A stretch of 50,536 nt of DNA. It comes from a bacterium (GTDB lineage: Bacteria; Patescibacteriota; Saccharimonadia; Saccharimonadales; Saccharimonadaceae). Made by a program: the position numbers and the translations under genes. Location: positions 1 through 50,536 of the forward strand of contig JAUIBD010000006.1 in assembly GCA_030427525.1 (NCBI GenBank), read 5' to 3'. Positions 8,114 through 17,886 of the stretch are shown in pieces. The notes under the pieces are model-generated. The model worked only from the letters and a program-made list of their open reading frames with translations. It did not search any database and had not been told where the DNA came from. The number at the start of each line of letters is the position of its first letter. Position 1 is the stretch's first letter.

Positions 8114-9375
8114 CGTACTAATGCGTGATACTTCTTGCCTTTCGTGATTAAACTCGGGCCGCTAACCTTACGGTTTTCGGTAATTTTCTCGCCGTCTACA
8201 GTGATTGCACCGGATTTTATTAACCTAAATGCTTCATTTGTGCTAGTGGTTAAACCTGTTTCTTTTAGAACATAAATGACGTCGATTTCTAATAGAGCGG
8301 CTTCTAGTGTAGTAGGTTTCGATATATGGACAGTAGGTATCTCTGCCTCCAAAGTGTCCAGCAGCTCCTTAGATATGTATTTATAGTCCGAGAAGTCATT
8401 GATTTTTGCTCGACCGAAAAGTATTGCAGATGCATCCTTTGCGCCGTAAGCACTTCTTTCACCGTGTACAAGAGTAGTAACTTCAAAAGCTAATTTTTGC
8501 TGTAGCGTACGATTCTGTGGTGATTTGCGATGCTCATTGATTATGCTTTCTATATCCTCACGTCCAAGCAAGGTATAAATCTTTATCAAATCTTCGGCAG
8601 TCTCGTCATCAACATTGAGCCAAAATTGATAGAACTTGTACGGACTCGTTTGTTCGGGATCAAGCCATACGGCTCCATCTTCGCTTTTACCAAACTTTAC
8701 GCCGGTTTGCTTGTTTACTATGAGTGGCGCTGTAAAGACATGCGCCTCGGCGCCTTCTAGCCGTCGAATCAACGATACGCCAGTTATGCTATTACCCCAC
8801 TGGTCTGCGCCTGCTAACTGTAAGGTTGCACCTTTTTCGCGGTACAAATGCAAGAAGTCGTAGCCTTGAATCAAACTATAGCTAAACTCAGCATAACTAA
8901 TACCACTGCCACCTTCGCCAATGCGGTTTTGCACAAATTCGCGGTCCAGCATCTGAGTAATGCTAGTATGCTTACCGACGTCACGCAAAAATTCTAGGTA
9001 GCCCATGTCTTTAAACCAGTCGTAGTTGTCGACAATTTCAAAATCTTTACCCGCAAAAATGGTTTTGTATTGTTTGGCAAGGGCCTCTTTATTTGCAGCA
9101 ATTTCATCCAGCGACTTTAGGTCACGCTCTTGTTTTTTACCATCTGGGTCACCAATCATACCTGTTGCGCCACCAACTAACAAAATTACTTTGTGGCCGT
9201 GGTCGATAAAATGCCGAACTAGCATCGCCGCGGCAAGATTTCCGATTGTCATACTATTCGCACTTGGGTCAACACCCCAATACAATGTACGCGGTTCATC
9301 TATAGCGGAAAGTTCAGAAAAGGTATATTGGTTTACGAACCCGCGCCAGCTAAGTTCTTCGGAAAGTGTGCTCAT
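8110..9375 (-). CDS. tyrS: Tyrosyl-tRNA synthetase with altered HIGH motif
   Basis: Charges tRNA-Tyr with tyrosine. The 421-aa class I synthetase has LYWGVDPSANSMTIGN at about 31-46, LAGADQWGNSITG (tRNA/Tyr-binding helix) near 187-199, KFGKS at 227-231 and a C-terminal S4 RNA-binding domain from about 355. The usual HIGH signature (LHIGH) reads MTIGN here: Thr43 and Asn46 replace both histidines. The remaining pocket residues look normal, so the enzyme is probably active. TATACT ends 7 nt before ATG 9375, which fits a leaderless mRNA. Confidence 0.95.
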   Translation of the reverse strand: MSTLSEELSWRGFVNQYTFSELSAIDEPRTLYWGVDPSANSMTIGNLAAAMLVRHFIDHGHKVILLVGGATGMIGDPDGKKQERDLKSLDEIAANKEALAKQYKTIFAGKDFEIVDNYDWFKDMGYLEFLRDVGKHTSITQMLDREFVQNRIGEGGSGISYAEFSYSLIQGYDFLHLYREKGATLQLAGADQWGNSITGVSLIRRLEGAEAHVFTAPLIVNKQTGVKFGKSEDGAVWLDPEQTSPYKFYQFWLNVDDETAEDLIKIYTLLGREDIESIINEHRKSPQNRTLQQKLAFEVTTLVHGERSAYGAKDASAILFGRAKINDFSDYKYISKELLDTLEAEIPTVHISKPTTLEAALLEIDVIYVLKETGLTTSTNEAFRLIKSGAITVDGEKITENRKVSGPSLITKGKKYHALVR

Positions 9376-9382
9376 AGACCAT

Positions 9383-9388
9383 AGTATA
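9383..9388 (-). promoter_or_regulatory. -10 box TATACT, 7 nt before tyrS ATG (leaderless)
   Basis: The minus-strand TATACT ends 7 nt before the start codon; no ribosome binding site can fit. No clear -35. Confidence 0.6.
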
Positions 9389-9462
9389 CTACAGGTGTTA
9401 GTAGAAAAAAATTAACCATAATCAGTCTAGCGCATTTAGCACACAATGGTGCTATAATTGAA

Positions 9463-9468
9463 TATAAT
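9463..9468 (+). promoter_or_regulatory. -10 box TATAAT, 6 nt before PBP ATG (leaderless)
   Basis: TATAAT is followed by 6 nt and ATG 9475. A second TATAAT at 9453-9458 lies 10 bp further up and could give a short leader. Confidence 0.6.
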
Positions 9469-9474
9469 TAGTTT

Positions 9475-12147
9475 ATGGGAAAGACAACACGTGTGAATAA
9501 AAAGTCGACGAGCTCTCGTACATCGAAGAGGCGTATGAATGTATATTCCAACTTATCTCACAAACGTAAAACACGCAAAGACCAAGTTGCTCGCAAGAAA
9601 GCTGAGTATCTGGCAAGCCTACCGAAGCATCCGCTGAAGCGTACACTGTATCGTCTGAGCCCAAATCGACTCTATAAGTATTGGTTCAGCAAAGAAGGCC
9701 TACTGATGGCTTTGAAACTAGGTGGACTCGCTGTACTCGCAATGTTCCTGGTGGTCGGTGGACTTTTTGCGTACTATCGAAAAGACATAGACCAGATCCG
9801 ACCAAGCGAACTTGCTAAACGTGTACAAACAACCGTATCACGATACTACGACAGAAATGGTTTGCTGCTTTGGGAAGATAAAGGTGACGGCGACTACAAG
9901 CTGGTCGTGGAAAAAGATGAGATTGCTGACACGATGCGTCAGGCAACCGTTGCTATCGAAGACAAAGACTTTTATCGGCACCATGGTGTCAGCTTTAGTG
10001 GTATTCTCCGTGCAGCTATAAACAATACGCAAGGACAAAGTGTTCAAGGTGGTTCCACGCTAACGCAGCAGCTAGTAAAACAAGTATTCTTCCCTGCCAG
10101 TGAAGTGCAAGAGCGTGGTATTGCCGGTATTCCTCGAAAGATTAAAGAAGTAATTCTGGCTGTTGAAGTAGAGCGTATGTACGATAAAGCGCAAATTTTG
10201 AACCTCTACTTGAATGAAAGCTCGTACGGAGGACGTCGCAACGGCGTAGAGTCTGCTGCAAACACTTACTTCAACAAGCACGCTAAAGACCTCACTCTGG
10301 CCGAGTCTGCGTTGCTCGCGGCAATCCCTAATCAACCCCGCCTATACAATCCCTACAACACATACGGCAATGAAGCGCTGATTTCTCGTCAACACAAGGT
10401 GCTTAATTCTATGGTTTCACAGGGTTATATCACAAAATCACAGGCTGAAAAGGCCAAAAAAGACCCTGTCCTAGACAGGCTACAACCAGAGGCAGATCAG
10501 TTCAAAAACATCAAAGCACCGCACTTTGTCATGATGGTACGTAGTGAGCTCGAGTCGAAGCTAGGAAAAGCAACCGTTGGCCGTGGAGGATTAAATGTTA
10601 CTACCACTATCGACCTGCGTGTTCAAAACAGACTGCAAAGCGCTATGAAAGATATGTTCGACTCGTACTACCCTGCCTACGCGGGCTTCAGCAATGGTGC
10701 AGCTACTATCGAAGACGTGAAGACGGGGCAAATCATTGCTATGCTTGGGAGTCGCGGCTTCAATTACCCAGGCTTTGGACAGGACAATGCAGCGACTGCG
10801 TTTATCCAACCGGGCTCATCGATCAAGCCATTAGTATACGCTCAACTCTTCCAAGACAAGGGTCAAGAAAACCTGAACTTCGGTAGCGGCTCTGTGCTGT
10901 CAGATTCTCGCATTACATTCGCCGATGGTTACTCTCCACGAAACGCCGACGGAGGCTATAAGGGCAATATTACGATTCGAAATTCTCTCGACTGGTCACG
11001 AAACATTCCTGCTATCAAGGCGATGCAGATTTCTGGCATCGAACCAACAATGAAAACGATTCGTCTGATGGGCGATAAGTATTATTGTACTCAAGGCCAG
11101 GAGAAACAGGTCGGGCTTTCTGCAGCAATTGGCGGCTGTGGAACACGCATGGTAGACCATGTAAACGCAATCGCGAGTCTGGCTCGTGGTGGTGTCTATA
11201 TGCCTACAAGCAGTATTTTGAAAGTAACTAATAGCAACGGTGATGTTCTTCAAAGCTACGAAAAAGAAACGAAACGGGTTATCGACAAGCAGGCCGCATA
11301 TGTAGTGAACGATATTCTCGGTGATTCACGCGCTCGCGCTGGCTTGTTCGGACGCAGTATTACACCAATCACAGACGCAACTGGTGTGAAAATTGCCCTA
11401 AAGACTGGGACATCAGATAAAAATGAAGAACCGAAAGACATCTGGACCGTCGGATACACTCCGCATGTTGCGGGAGCAGTCTGGCTTGGTAACCCCGACA
11501 CTACACCACTGGCAAACGGCAACTCGTCTATACCCGCCCAGGTTCTGGACCCAGTCATGGCCTATGCAAGCCAACTATACATCAAAGAAGGAAAAGCCAA
11601 GGTAACAGATTGGTTCAGTGCCCCTGCTGGCATTCAGCGCATCGGTAGCGAGGTGTATCCTTCATGGTATAACAAATCGCTTGCACAGAAAGGCGTCAAG
11701 ATGACCTTCGACCAAGTTTCAAAGAAAAAGGCGTCCAAATGTACTCCTGAAGCAGCCAAGATTGAACTTACCGTTACCAAGATGATTGACCCGGTATCAA
11801 AGAAAGATATCTTTATTGCCCCAGATGGCTATGATGCAACTGAGAGCGATGACGTCCATAAATGTAGCGACCAAGGACCCTCAATAGGCGGTATCACGGT
11901 AAATGGCGATGAAATTAGCGTACGTGTTGATAAAGGCACCTTCCCGCTTGATACACTTACAATAACCGTAGACGGCAGAAGTGTCGCCTCGATGAGCGTA
12001 AAGAATAGTGGTACATACACCACAACCTATGGTATTACAAAGAAAGTAACCATAGGTGCAAACGTGACGGACAGTGGCTTTTATAGCGACAGTTCGTCAC
12101 AGAAGTACAATCCAGGTTCATCTGGTCCACCAGGTCCTACACCTTAG
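9475..12147 (+). CDS. Class A penicillin-binding protein (PBP1A-type glycosyltransferase/transpeptidase)
   Basis: Polymerises and cross-links peptidoglycan at the outer face of the membrane. The 890-aa protein has a basic cytosolic N-terminus (1-77), one membrane anchor (about 78-101), a GT51 domain with catalytic Glu162 in EDKDFYRHHG and GGSTLTQQLVKQ (192-203), and a transpeptidase domain with S448-SI-K451, S508-R-N510 and K643-TG. The C-terminal region (about 735-870) has two cysteines and a beta-rich domain, and the protein ends in a Gly/Pro/Ser tail. It shows that this cell builds a murein wall. TATAAT 6 nt upstream of ATG implies leaderless translation. Confidence 0.95.
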   Translation: MGKTTRVNKKSTSSRTSKRRMNVYSNLSHKRKTRKDQVARKKAEYLASLPKHPLKRTLYRLSPNRLYKYWFSKEGLLMALKLGGLAVLAMFLVVGGLFAYYRKDIDQIRPSELAKRVQTTVSRYYDRNGLLLWEDKGDGDYKLVVEKDEIADTMRQATVAIEDKDFYRHHGVSFSGILRAAINNTQGQSVQGGSTLTQQLVKQVFFPASEVQERGIAGIPRKIKEVILAVEVERMYDKAQILNLYLNESSYGGRRNGVESAANTYFNKHAKDLTLAESALLAAIPNQPRLYNPYNTYGNEALISRQHKVLNSMVSQGYITKSQAEKAKKDPVLDRLQPEADQFKNIKAPHFVMMVRSELESKLGKATVGRGGLNVTTTIDLRVQNRLQSAMKDMFDSYYPAYAGFSNGAATIEDVKTGQIIAMLGSRGFNYPGFGQDNAATAFIQPGSSIKPLVYAQLFQDKGQENLNFGSGSVLSDSRITFADGYSPRNADGGYKGNITIRNSLDWSRNIPAIKAMQISGIEPTMKTIRLMGDKYYCTQGQEKQVGLSAAIGGCGTRMVDHVNAIASLARGGVYMPTSSILKVTNSNGDVLQSYEKETKRVIDKQAAYVVNDILGDSRARAGLFGRSITPITDATGVKIALKTGTSDKNEEPKDIWTVGYTPHVAGAVWLGNPDTTPLANGNSSIPAQVLDPVMAYASQLYIKEGKAKVTDWFSAPAGIQRIGSEVYPSWYNKSLAQKGVKMTFDQVSKKKASKCTPEAAKIELTVTKMIDPVSKKDIFIAPDGYDATESDDVHKCSDQGPSIGGITVNGDEISVRVDKGTFPLDTLTITVDGRSVASMSVKNSGTYTTTYGITKKVTIGANVTDSGFYSDSSSQKYNPGSSGPPGPTP

Positions 12148-12152
12148 TTGTA

Positions 12153-12944
12153 TTATTGCTGTTTGCTCACCAATGATATTAGGTCTTCTTCTGGTGTTGT
12201 ATGTCTATTCGTAGATTTTTTCTTTCGAAACGACTTTTTATTACTGCCTTTAGTTGTAACTTTCTTTGCAAACATCATCCGGCCCGCTGCGGTTTGTAGG
12301 CTACGGATAAATTCAACTTCAATGGTCTTACCGATGTCCGAAGCTGCCTGTTCAACCACGACCATTGTGCCATCGTTAAGATAGCCTACGGCTTGATGAG
12401 CATCATTGCCTTTTTGAATTAGTTCAAGCGACAACTTTTCACCCGGTAGGTACGCCATCCGTAAATTTGATGCGAGTTCATTAATGTTTAATACAAAGAC
12501 ACCTTCTACCTGGGCGACTTTATTTAGATTAAAATCTAACGTGCAAATCGCGCCGTTATATTTCTTTGCAAGCTCAACCAACCGAGCGTCAACACCGCCT
12601 CTCCCTACATCACTGTCTTGTAAAATCTCCACTTCGGTATGTGCAATTTCTTGAAGCTCATTAATTGCATCAAGGCCACGACGCGCACGTGAGCGCTTGT
12701 CAGGGTCGGCGTTGTCGGCTACAAGCTGAAGCTCTGCAACGACGCTACGCGGCACGACAAGCTTTGCTGGTATAAAACCTGTCGTAGCAGCTGTCACGAT
12801 TCTTCCGTCCATCAGTGCAGATGTATCAACGAAGATGGGTTTAGTATTTTTGACACCCCGAACGTTTGGGGCGTATTGTTTAACAATAAGGTACGATACC
12901 TCTAGGACAGCAATAGCCGACAAGATAAGAATGACAAATTCCAT
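12153..12944 (-). CDS. PIN-TRAM domain protein (YacL-like)
   Basis: A 263-aa protein with an N-terminal membrane helix (about 2-20), a PIN ribonuclease-like domain (about 35-160) and a TRAM domain (about 180-245). The PIN acidic set is visible: FVDTSALMDGR (Asp near 40), VVAEL (Glu near 72), GGVDARLVELA and TLDFNLNKVA (Asp). TRAM domains bind RNA. The family is often next to radA, as here, 10 bp downstream on the same strand, with AAAGGA before ATG. The cellular substrate of YacL-type proteins is not settled. The stop lies 5 bp from that of the convergent PBP gene with no terminator between. Confidence 0.85.
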   Translation of the reverse strand: MEFVILILSAIAVLEVSYLIVKQYAPNVRGVKNTKPIFVDTSALMDGRIVTAATTGFIPAKLVVPRSVVAELQLVADNADPDKRSRARRGLDAINELQEIAHTEVEILQDSDVGRGGVDARLVELAKKYNGAICTLDFNLNKVAQVEGVFVLNINELASNLRMAYLPGEKLSLELIQKGNDAHQAVGYLNDGTMVVVEQAASDIGKTIEVEFIRSLQTAAGRMMFAKKVTTKGSNKKSFRKKKSTNRHTTPEEDLISLVSKQQ

Positions 12945-12954
12945 AGAATCCTTT

Positions 12955-14304
12955 CTATTTTAGATAGTCTATTAACGCCTGACGTAGTGTCGCAACTGGG
13001 GTAGTTACACCCTGTTTTTGAGACGTTTTTGGCCCGATAATATTATGAAAGCCAAGTTTTTTCGCTTCGGTAGTACGCCGAGCGATAGAAGCAACCGATC
13101 GTACTTCGCCGCCTAGTCCAACTTCGCCGAATACCACGGTATTATCGTCGAGTTTACGCTGAGCGGTAGCGCTGGCTATTGCCATACATATTGCAAGATC
13201 AGCCGCAGGATCAGCCAGCTTCAAACCGCCGACAACGTTAATATAAATATCTTTGTCTGATAAATTCAGTTTTGTACGTCGTTCGAGCATTGCAACGATG
13301 AGATTCAGGCGGTTCAAATCGAATCCACTGGCCGTTCGTTTAGGATAGCCGAAATTAGTCTGATTGACAAGAGCTTGAATCTCTACTAGTAGTGGCCGAT
13401 TCCCCTCCATGGTTGCCAGCACCACAGATCCATCAGCGTTTTGTCGTTCGGCGAGCAACGCAGCGGAGGGATTCTCTACAATATGTAGGCCACTTTCATC
13501 CATATCAAAAATGGCTGCTTCTGCGGTTGACCCGAACCGGTTTTTTATTGCGCGAAGTATCTTGAATCCCCCGTAGCGATCGCCTTCAAACTGTAGTACA
13601 ACATCTACTAAATGTTCAAGCACCTTTGGCCCCGCAATGCTGCCTTCTTTCGTTACATGTCCTACTAGAATTACCGCGGCTCCTGATTCTTTGGCCGCCC
13701 TGATGATAACATTACTGCTATTAGTTATCTGGCTCACACTGCCTGGTGCGCTACTTATCTCTGCAAGGCTGAGCGTTTGGATTGAGTCTATGATGACGAG
13801 CTTATATTGACTACTCCTTATCGTTGCCGCAATATCATCAGCACTTGTACTCGCGACAAAACTGAGTTGATCTTCATCGTGAGCACCCAAACGCAGCGCA
13901 CGAAGCTTCACCTGATGAGCACTCTCTTCACCACTGGCGTACAGCACCGGATTGCTTGCAGCAATATGTGCCGCTACCTGCAAGAGAAGTGTGCTTTTTC
14001 CGATACCAGGCTGACCCGCCAATAGTAATACCCCTCCAGGTAGTATTCCACCCCCAAGCACGTCATCAACATCCTTTACTCCCGTGGCTAAACGCTTCAA
14101 TTGCTGCTCGTCAGAGATCGCACTGATTTTCTGCGGCGTTAAAACTTTTCCACTATTACGGCTTTTAGCTACAGCTGAAGTACCACCTTCTACTATTTCT
14201 TCGACGAGAGTATTCCACTCACCACAGTTTTCACATTTACCGGTCCACTTTTGATAGGTAGCTGCGCAGTTGTTGCAAACAAATCTGTTTTTAGATTTTG
14301 CCAT
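12955..14304 (-). CDS. radA: DNA repair protein RadA
   Basis: RecA-related ATPase that drives branch migration during recombination and, in other bacteria, natural transformation. In 449 aa there is an N-terminal zinc finger (Cys10, 13, 24, 27), Walker A GQPGIGKST at 97-105, Walker B LVIIDSIQ near 169-176, the RadA signature KNRFG at 254-258, and a C-terminal Lon-protease-like domain (about 290-445) in which peptidase activity is not expected. TATAAT ends 6 nt before ATG 14304. The PIN-TRAM gene follows in the same operon. Confidence 0.96.
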   Translation of the reverse strand: MAKSKNRFVCNNCAATYQKWTGKCENCGEWNTLVEEIVEGGTSAVAKSRNSGKVLTPQKISAISDEQQLKRLATGVKDVDDVLGGGILPGGVLLLAGQPGIGKSTLLLQVAAHIAASNPVLYASGEESAHQVKLRALRLGAHDEDQLSFVASTSADDIAATIRSSQYKLVIIDSIQTLSLAEISSAPGSVSQITNSSNVIIRAAKESGAAVILVGHVTKEGSIAGPKVLEHLVDVVLQFEGDRYGGFKILRAIKNRFGSTAEAAIFDMDESGLHIVENPSAALLAERQNADGSVVLATMEGNRPLLVEIQALVNQTNFGYPKRTASGFDLNRLNLIVAMLERRTKLNLSDKDIYINVVGGLKLADPAADLAICMAIASATAQRKLDDNTVVFGEVGLGGEVRSVASIARRTTEAKKLGFHNIIGPKTSQKQGVTTPVATLRQALIDYLK

Positions 14305-14310
14305 AGTAGT

Positions 14311-14316
14311 ATTATA
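14311..14316 (-). promoter_or_regulatory. -10 box TATAAT, 6 nt before radA ATG (leaderless)
   Basis: A perfect TATAAT on the minus strand with a 6-nt spacer to the start codon of radA. Confidence 0.65.
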
Positions 14317-14328
14317 CCCGAGATGCCT

Positions 14329-15330
14329 CTATAGTTCTGTAGCTGGCACAAGAGAGCTGTCAATGCTTTTGTTCAAAGCCGAAGACTCAGCGGCAACCGC
14401 CTCAAGCTCTGCACGAAGTTTTTCATACGCTGCCAAGTCTTTATTTATCATTGCTCGTTTCGCCTTTAGCGCTTCAACTTCAGCCAATAAATTTGCTCTC
14501 TCAGTATCAAACTCGGCTTGTGTCTGGAACCCACCAGAAGCAGCCGCACGACTGTTAAACTTTGTTATCTTTACTTCTAGAGCAGCTGAAGACACGTTGT
14601 AGTACTCTGTGTTCTCGTTTATTTTATCGACGAGCTTATTCAGCTGTGAGGCAATTGCTTGTGCACGATTATTCAGGCTATTAAACACAGCCTGAGATTT
14701 ATCATGAAGTGCGACCACCGCTAATCTATCTTCAAAATACTTGCTATAGATGGATTCCAGTCTAGTATCAATATCTTTAAACTCTGTGCCAAGTATTGAA
14801 AACAGTTCGTTTTCTTCCTCGCCTGGTTCGTTTTTACTGTAGTATTTCATTCTTTCAATTAACTCTTTGTCTTTTAGGCGCTCATAATCTTTCGTTAGTA
14901 TTGCTGCGATCGATTCCTTCTCAGACTCAGACATTCGTTCATACACGGCATGCAGTAGTTCGTGCGCAGCCGTTACTTGCTCAATGCCATCGAGCTTTTC
15001 GTCGATAATATCGAAGATGAATATCTGTTGATAGGTATAGCATCCGAGTACTGGACTATCTGCTTCCATTCGATGACATTCTGTATTGAATGTTGATCTA
15101 CCAGAAACCTCAGGTCGACTAGCGTAAAAATAAAACTTTCCTTCGTCGGTCATTGTTGTTTGACCTGCTATAGAAGCGATATCATCGCTCGGCTGGTAGG
15201 TTATAAAGCGGGCTGTATCAATGATCATTTGGCGGTAGAAAAATGCAACCGCCACCAGTATAACTACAAACAGGAGGCCAACTAGTGGCTTAATCCTATT
15301 TTGCCGCTGCGGCATATTCGCTTGTGACAT
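14329..15330 (-). CDS. Membrane-anchored HELLH putative metallopeptidase with coiled coil
   Basis: A 333-aa protein not matching a named family I know. It has a short basic N-terminus, one membrane helix (about 15-34), an extracytoplasmic region with Cys85 and Cys97, the zinc-protease-like motif H123-E-L-L-H127 in VTAAHELLHAVYERMS, and a long helical coiled-coil region (about 195-325). A distal Glu/His third ligand cannot be assigned with certainty. The gene starts inside the 3' end of clpC (35-bp overlap; ATG 15315 would also work), so it is probably translated from the clpC mRNA. It is tempting to see an envelope quality-control protease, but function is inferred only from HExxH and position. 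Confidence 0.55.
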   Translation of the reverse strand: MSQANMPQRQNRIKPLVGLLFVVILVAVAFFYRQMIIDTARFITYQPSDDIASIAGQTTMTDEGKFYFYASRPEVSGRSTFNTECHRMEADSPVLGCYTYQQIFIFDIIDEKLDGIEQVTAAHELLHAVYERMSESEKESIAAILTKDYERLKDKELIERMKYYSKNEPGEEENELFSILGTEFKDIDTRLESIYSKYFEDRLAVVALHDKSQAVFNSLNNRAQAIASQLNKLVDKINENTEYYNVSSAALEVKITKFNSRAAASGGFQTQAEFDTERANLLAEVEALKAKRAMINKDLAAYEKLRAELEAVAAESSALNKSIDSSLVPATEL

Positions 15331-17782
15331 TAATGGTTATGGTACCCCTAGATGCCTCCGCCGTCAATACAGAACCTTTCTCATACTCGCCCGATAGTAT
15401 CCCGTCTGCAATTGCATGTTCAAGTTCGTTTTCAATTGCACGTCGCATAGGTCGTGCGCCAAACTTTTCATCATGGCCTTTGGCGATGATCATTTTTTTC
15501 GCACTTGGCTTCACCACCAAGTGAATACCTTTTCGAATTAGTCGTTCTTGGAGTTCATCAATCAATGTATCGAATATTTTCGATACCTCCCGCTTAGTCA
15601 AAGCACGGAATGTCACGATTGCATCAAACCGATTAATCAACTCTGGGCGCATAATTTTTTCAAGCGACTGACGAGTCTTTAACTTATTTTCTTCGTGCAG
15701 CTCATCTAGCTCGTTGTTGTCTTTACGTGAAGCGAGCTGAAAACCAAGACTGGCTTCACGCTGCATAGCATCTGCGCCAAGATTGCTGGTTAAAATAATA
15801 ACCGTGTTGGTAAAATCAACCGTTCTTCCTTTAGCATCTGTCAGTTTTCCATCTTCCAGCAATTGCAAAAGTAGCTGAAACACATCCGGGTGAGCTTTTT
15901 CTATTTCGTCGAATAGAACAACGCTATAAGGCTGTCGACGAATTTTATCAGTTAACTGCCCGCCATCATCATATCCAACATAACCTGCTGGCGCACCAAG
16001 TAACCGACTGGTATTATGACGCTCGCCAAATTCACTCATATCTATTTTTATCAGCGCATCATCACTTCCGAACACCTCGCGAGCCAACACCCTTGCGAGC
16101 TCCGTTTTTCCTACGCCAGTTGGACCCATGAACACAAAGCTACCGATTGGACGCTTCTGACTGGCAACACCACTGCGACTACGACGTACAGCACGAGCAA
16201 CCTTTTCGACAGCTTCTTCCTGACCAATAATATACCTGCCTAGGTGCTTTTCAAGATTCCGCAGCATACGAGCTTCAGATTTTTGTACACGTTTCACGGG
16301 TATACCAGTCATTACAGCCACGGCATGGGCGATATCATCGTCTGTAAGTTTTACGGGATTCTTTTGTTCGTAGCGCTCTTTTAGCTCGTCAAGCTTTTGT
16401 GATACCTGACTGCTACGCGTCTTATAAAGCGCTGCGCGCTCGTAATCTTCTGCCAATACGGCCTCTTCCATTTTTTCGTTCAGATTCTTCAGTTCTTTTG
16501 TAAAGTCACGTACCTTACTCGGCTTGTGCCCATTCTTTACACGTATTCGAGCTGCGGCCTCGTCAATCACATCAATCGCCTTGTCGGGCATAAATCGCTC
16601 AGACACATACCTATCTGCCATATGCACGGCGGTCTCTAGTACCTCGTCAGTCATTACCACAGCGTGGTGCTTCTCATAGTAGCTTCTGAGCCCCCTCAAT
16701 ATATTAATCGTATCTTTCAGGCTTGGCTCGGGCACAATTATTGGCTGTAACCTGCGCTCTAGGGCTGCGTCTTTTTCAATATACTTTCGATACTCATCAA
16801 GCGTCGTTGCACCTATTAGGTGAAGTTCACCACGCGCCAGCGCAGGCTTCAGTATATTTGCCGCATCAAGCGCGCCTTCAGCGGCGCCTGCACCAACAAG
16901 CAAGTGTAGCTCATCGATAAACAGTATGATGTTCTTCTGTGAGCGTATCTCATTCATAACTTTTTTCAAGCGTTCTTCAAATTCACCGCGATATTTCGTA
17001 CCCGCAATCATACCCGCCATATCAAGCTGAATGACGCGCTTCTCAAGCATAAAATCAGGCACGTCTTCATTGGCAATGCGTTGAGCAAGTCCTTCAACAA
17101 TCGCTGTCTTACCAACACCTGGCTCGCCCATTAATACTGGGTTATTCTTTGTGCGGCGGCTCAGTATTGTCACCATTCGTTCAAGCTGATTACCCCTACC
17201 AACAACAGGGTCGAGTTTACCTTCACGCGCTAGCGCAGTTAAATCATCACCGAACGTTTCTAATGCCCCACTTCGTTTTTGCTTCCTCTTCTGGGCAGTT
17301 TGGGCATCAGAGTCGTGAAATGAGTTGTGTTGACGTTCGAAAATGTCTTCTAGTTCAGCCTTAACGTTGTCACTATCAACATCCATATCCGTTAGTACCG
17401 ATGCTGCTTTCGAACTTTTCTGATTCAACATGCTGTACAGAATATGCTCGGTTCCAACAAAGTCTTGGTGAAATTCTTGGGCAATTTCCCATCCCATTTT
17501 CAGTGTCAGTTTTACCGTATCACTCAGACCTATCATGCCTGTACTAACAACAAAGTCGCGTGGAGAAAGATTCAATGCCAGCTCTGTGCGCTCTAGTGTA
17601 ACATTCGCATCAGCAAGAACTTTAGCACCAACTGAAGATCCTTGGGCAAGCACACCCATAAGCAAATGCTCAGTGCCGATATAGTTGCTTCCATAGCCAC
17701 GTGCTATGGCACCAGCATGCTGCAAACTAGTCTTTGCGTTGTCAGTGAGTTTACCGACAAATTCTGCGAAATCATCACTCAT
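15296..17782 (-). CDS. clpC: ClpC-type AAA+ unfoldase of the Clp protease
   Basis: Unfolds proteins and feeds them to ClpP. The 828-aa protein has two Clp_N repeats (about 1-150), D1 with Walker A GEPGVGKT at 219-226, a UVR-like middle segment ([21 protein letters not shown]), D2 with [15 protein letters not shown], and the C-terminal D2-small domain. SLGFQ in D2 matches the (I/L/V)GF ClpP-docking loop. The start is ATG 17782: GGAGG lies about 10 nt upstream, and the 22 residues before it have no Clp similarity. A CIRCE operator inside the promoter predicts HrcA heat-shock control. The HELLH gene is downstream. Confidence 0.96.
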   Translation of the reverse strand: MSDDFAEFVGKLTDNAKTSLQHAGAIARGYGSNYIGTEHLLMGVLAQGSSVGAKVLADANVTLERTELALNLSPRDFVVSTGMIGLSDTVKLTLKMGWEIAQEFHQDFVGTEHILYSMLNQKSSKAASVLTDMDVDSDNVKAELEDIFERQHNSFHDSDAQTAQKRKQKRSGALETFGDDLTALAREGKLDPVVGRGNQLERMVTILSRRTKNNPVLMGEPGVGKTAIVEGLAQRIANEDVPDFMLEKRVIQLDMAGMIAGTKYRGEFEERLKKVMNEIRSQKNIILFIDELHLLVGAGAAEGALDAANILKPALARGELHLIGATTLDEYRKYIEKDAALERRLQPIIVPEPSLKDTINILRGLRSYYEKHHAVVMTDEVLETAVHMADRYVSERFMPDKAIDVIDEAAARIRVKNGHKPSKVRDFTKELKNLNEKMEEAVLAEDYERAALYKTRSSQVSQKLDELKERYEQKNPVKLTDDDIAHAVAVMTGIPVKRVQKSEARMLRNLEKHLGRYIIGQEEAVEKVARAVRRSRSGVASQKRPIGSFVFMGPTGVGKTELARVLAREVFGSDDALIKIDMSEFGERHNTSRLLGAPAGYVGYDDGGQLTDKIRRQPYSVVLFDEIEKAHPDVFQLLLQLLEDGKLTDAKGRTVDFTNTVIILTSNLGADAMQREASLGFQLASRKDNNELDELHEENKLKTRQSLEKIMRPELINRFDAIVTFRALTKREVSKIFDTLIDELQERLIRKGIHLVVKPSAKKMIIAKGHDEKFGARPMRRAIENELEHAIADGILSGEYEKGSVLTAEASRGTITINVTSEYAAAAK

Positions 17783-17827
17783 AAAATACAATCCTCCACC
17801 GCAAGTATTTATATACCTACTGAATTT

Positions 17828-17856
17828 AGTATACACACAAATTAGCACTCGTGCAA
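17828..17856 (-). promoter_or_regulatory. clpC sigma70 promoter (TTGCAC-17-TATACT)
   Basis: Minus-strand -35 TTGCAC (17856-17851) and -10 TATACT (17833-17828) are separated by 17 nt. The predicted start is near 17821, giving a leader of about 40 nt with GGAGG before ATG 17782. The -35 and most of the spacer are covered by the CIRCE operator. Confidence 0.8.
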
Positions 17857-17868
17857 TACGAGTGCTAA
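17842..17868. promoter_or_regulatory. CIRCE operator (HrcA binding site)
   Basis: A perfect consensus inverted repeat: TTAGCACTC at 17842-17850, a 9-nt spacer, GAGTGCTAA at 17860-17868. This is the binding site of the heat-shock repressor HrcA. It overlaps the -35 box and spacer of the clpC promoter, so bound HrcA would block RNA polymerase. It lies between the nusA stop and clpC and is too far downstream to control nusA. Confidence 0.95.
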
Positions 17869-17886
17869 TTTGGTTTTCAATACTAT

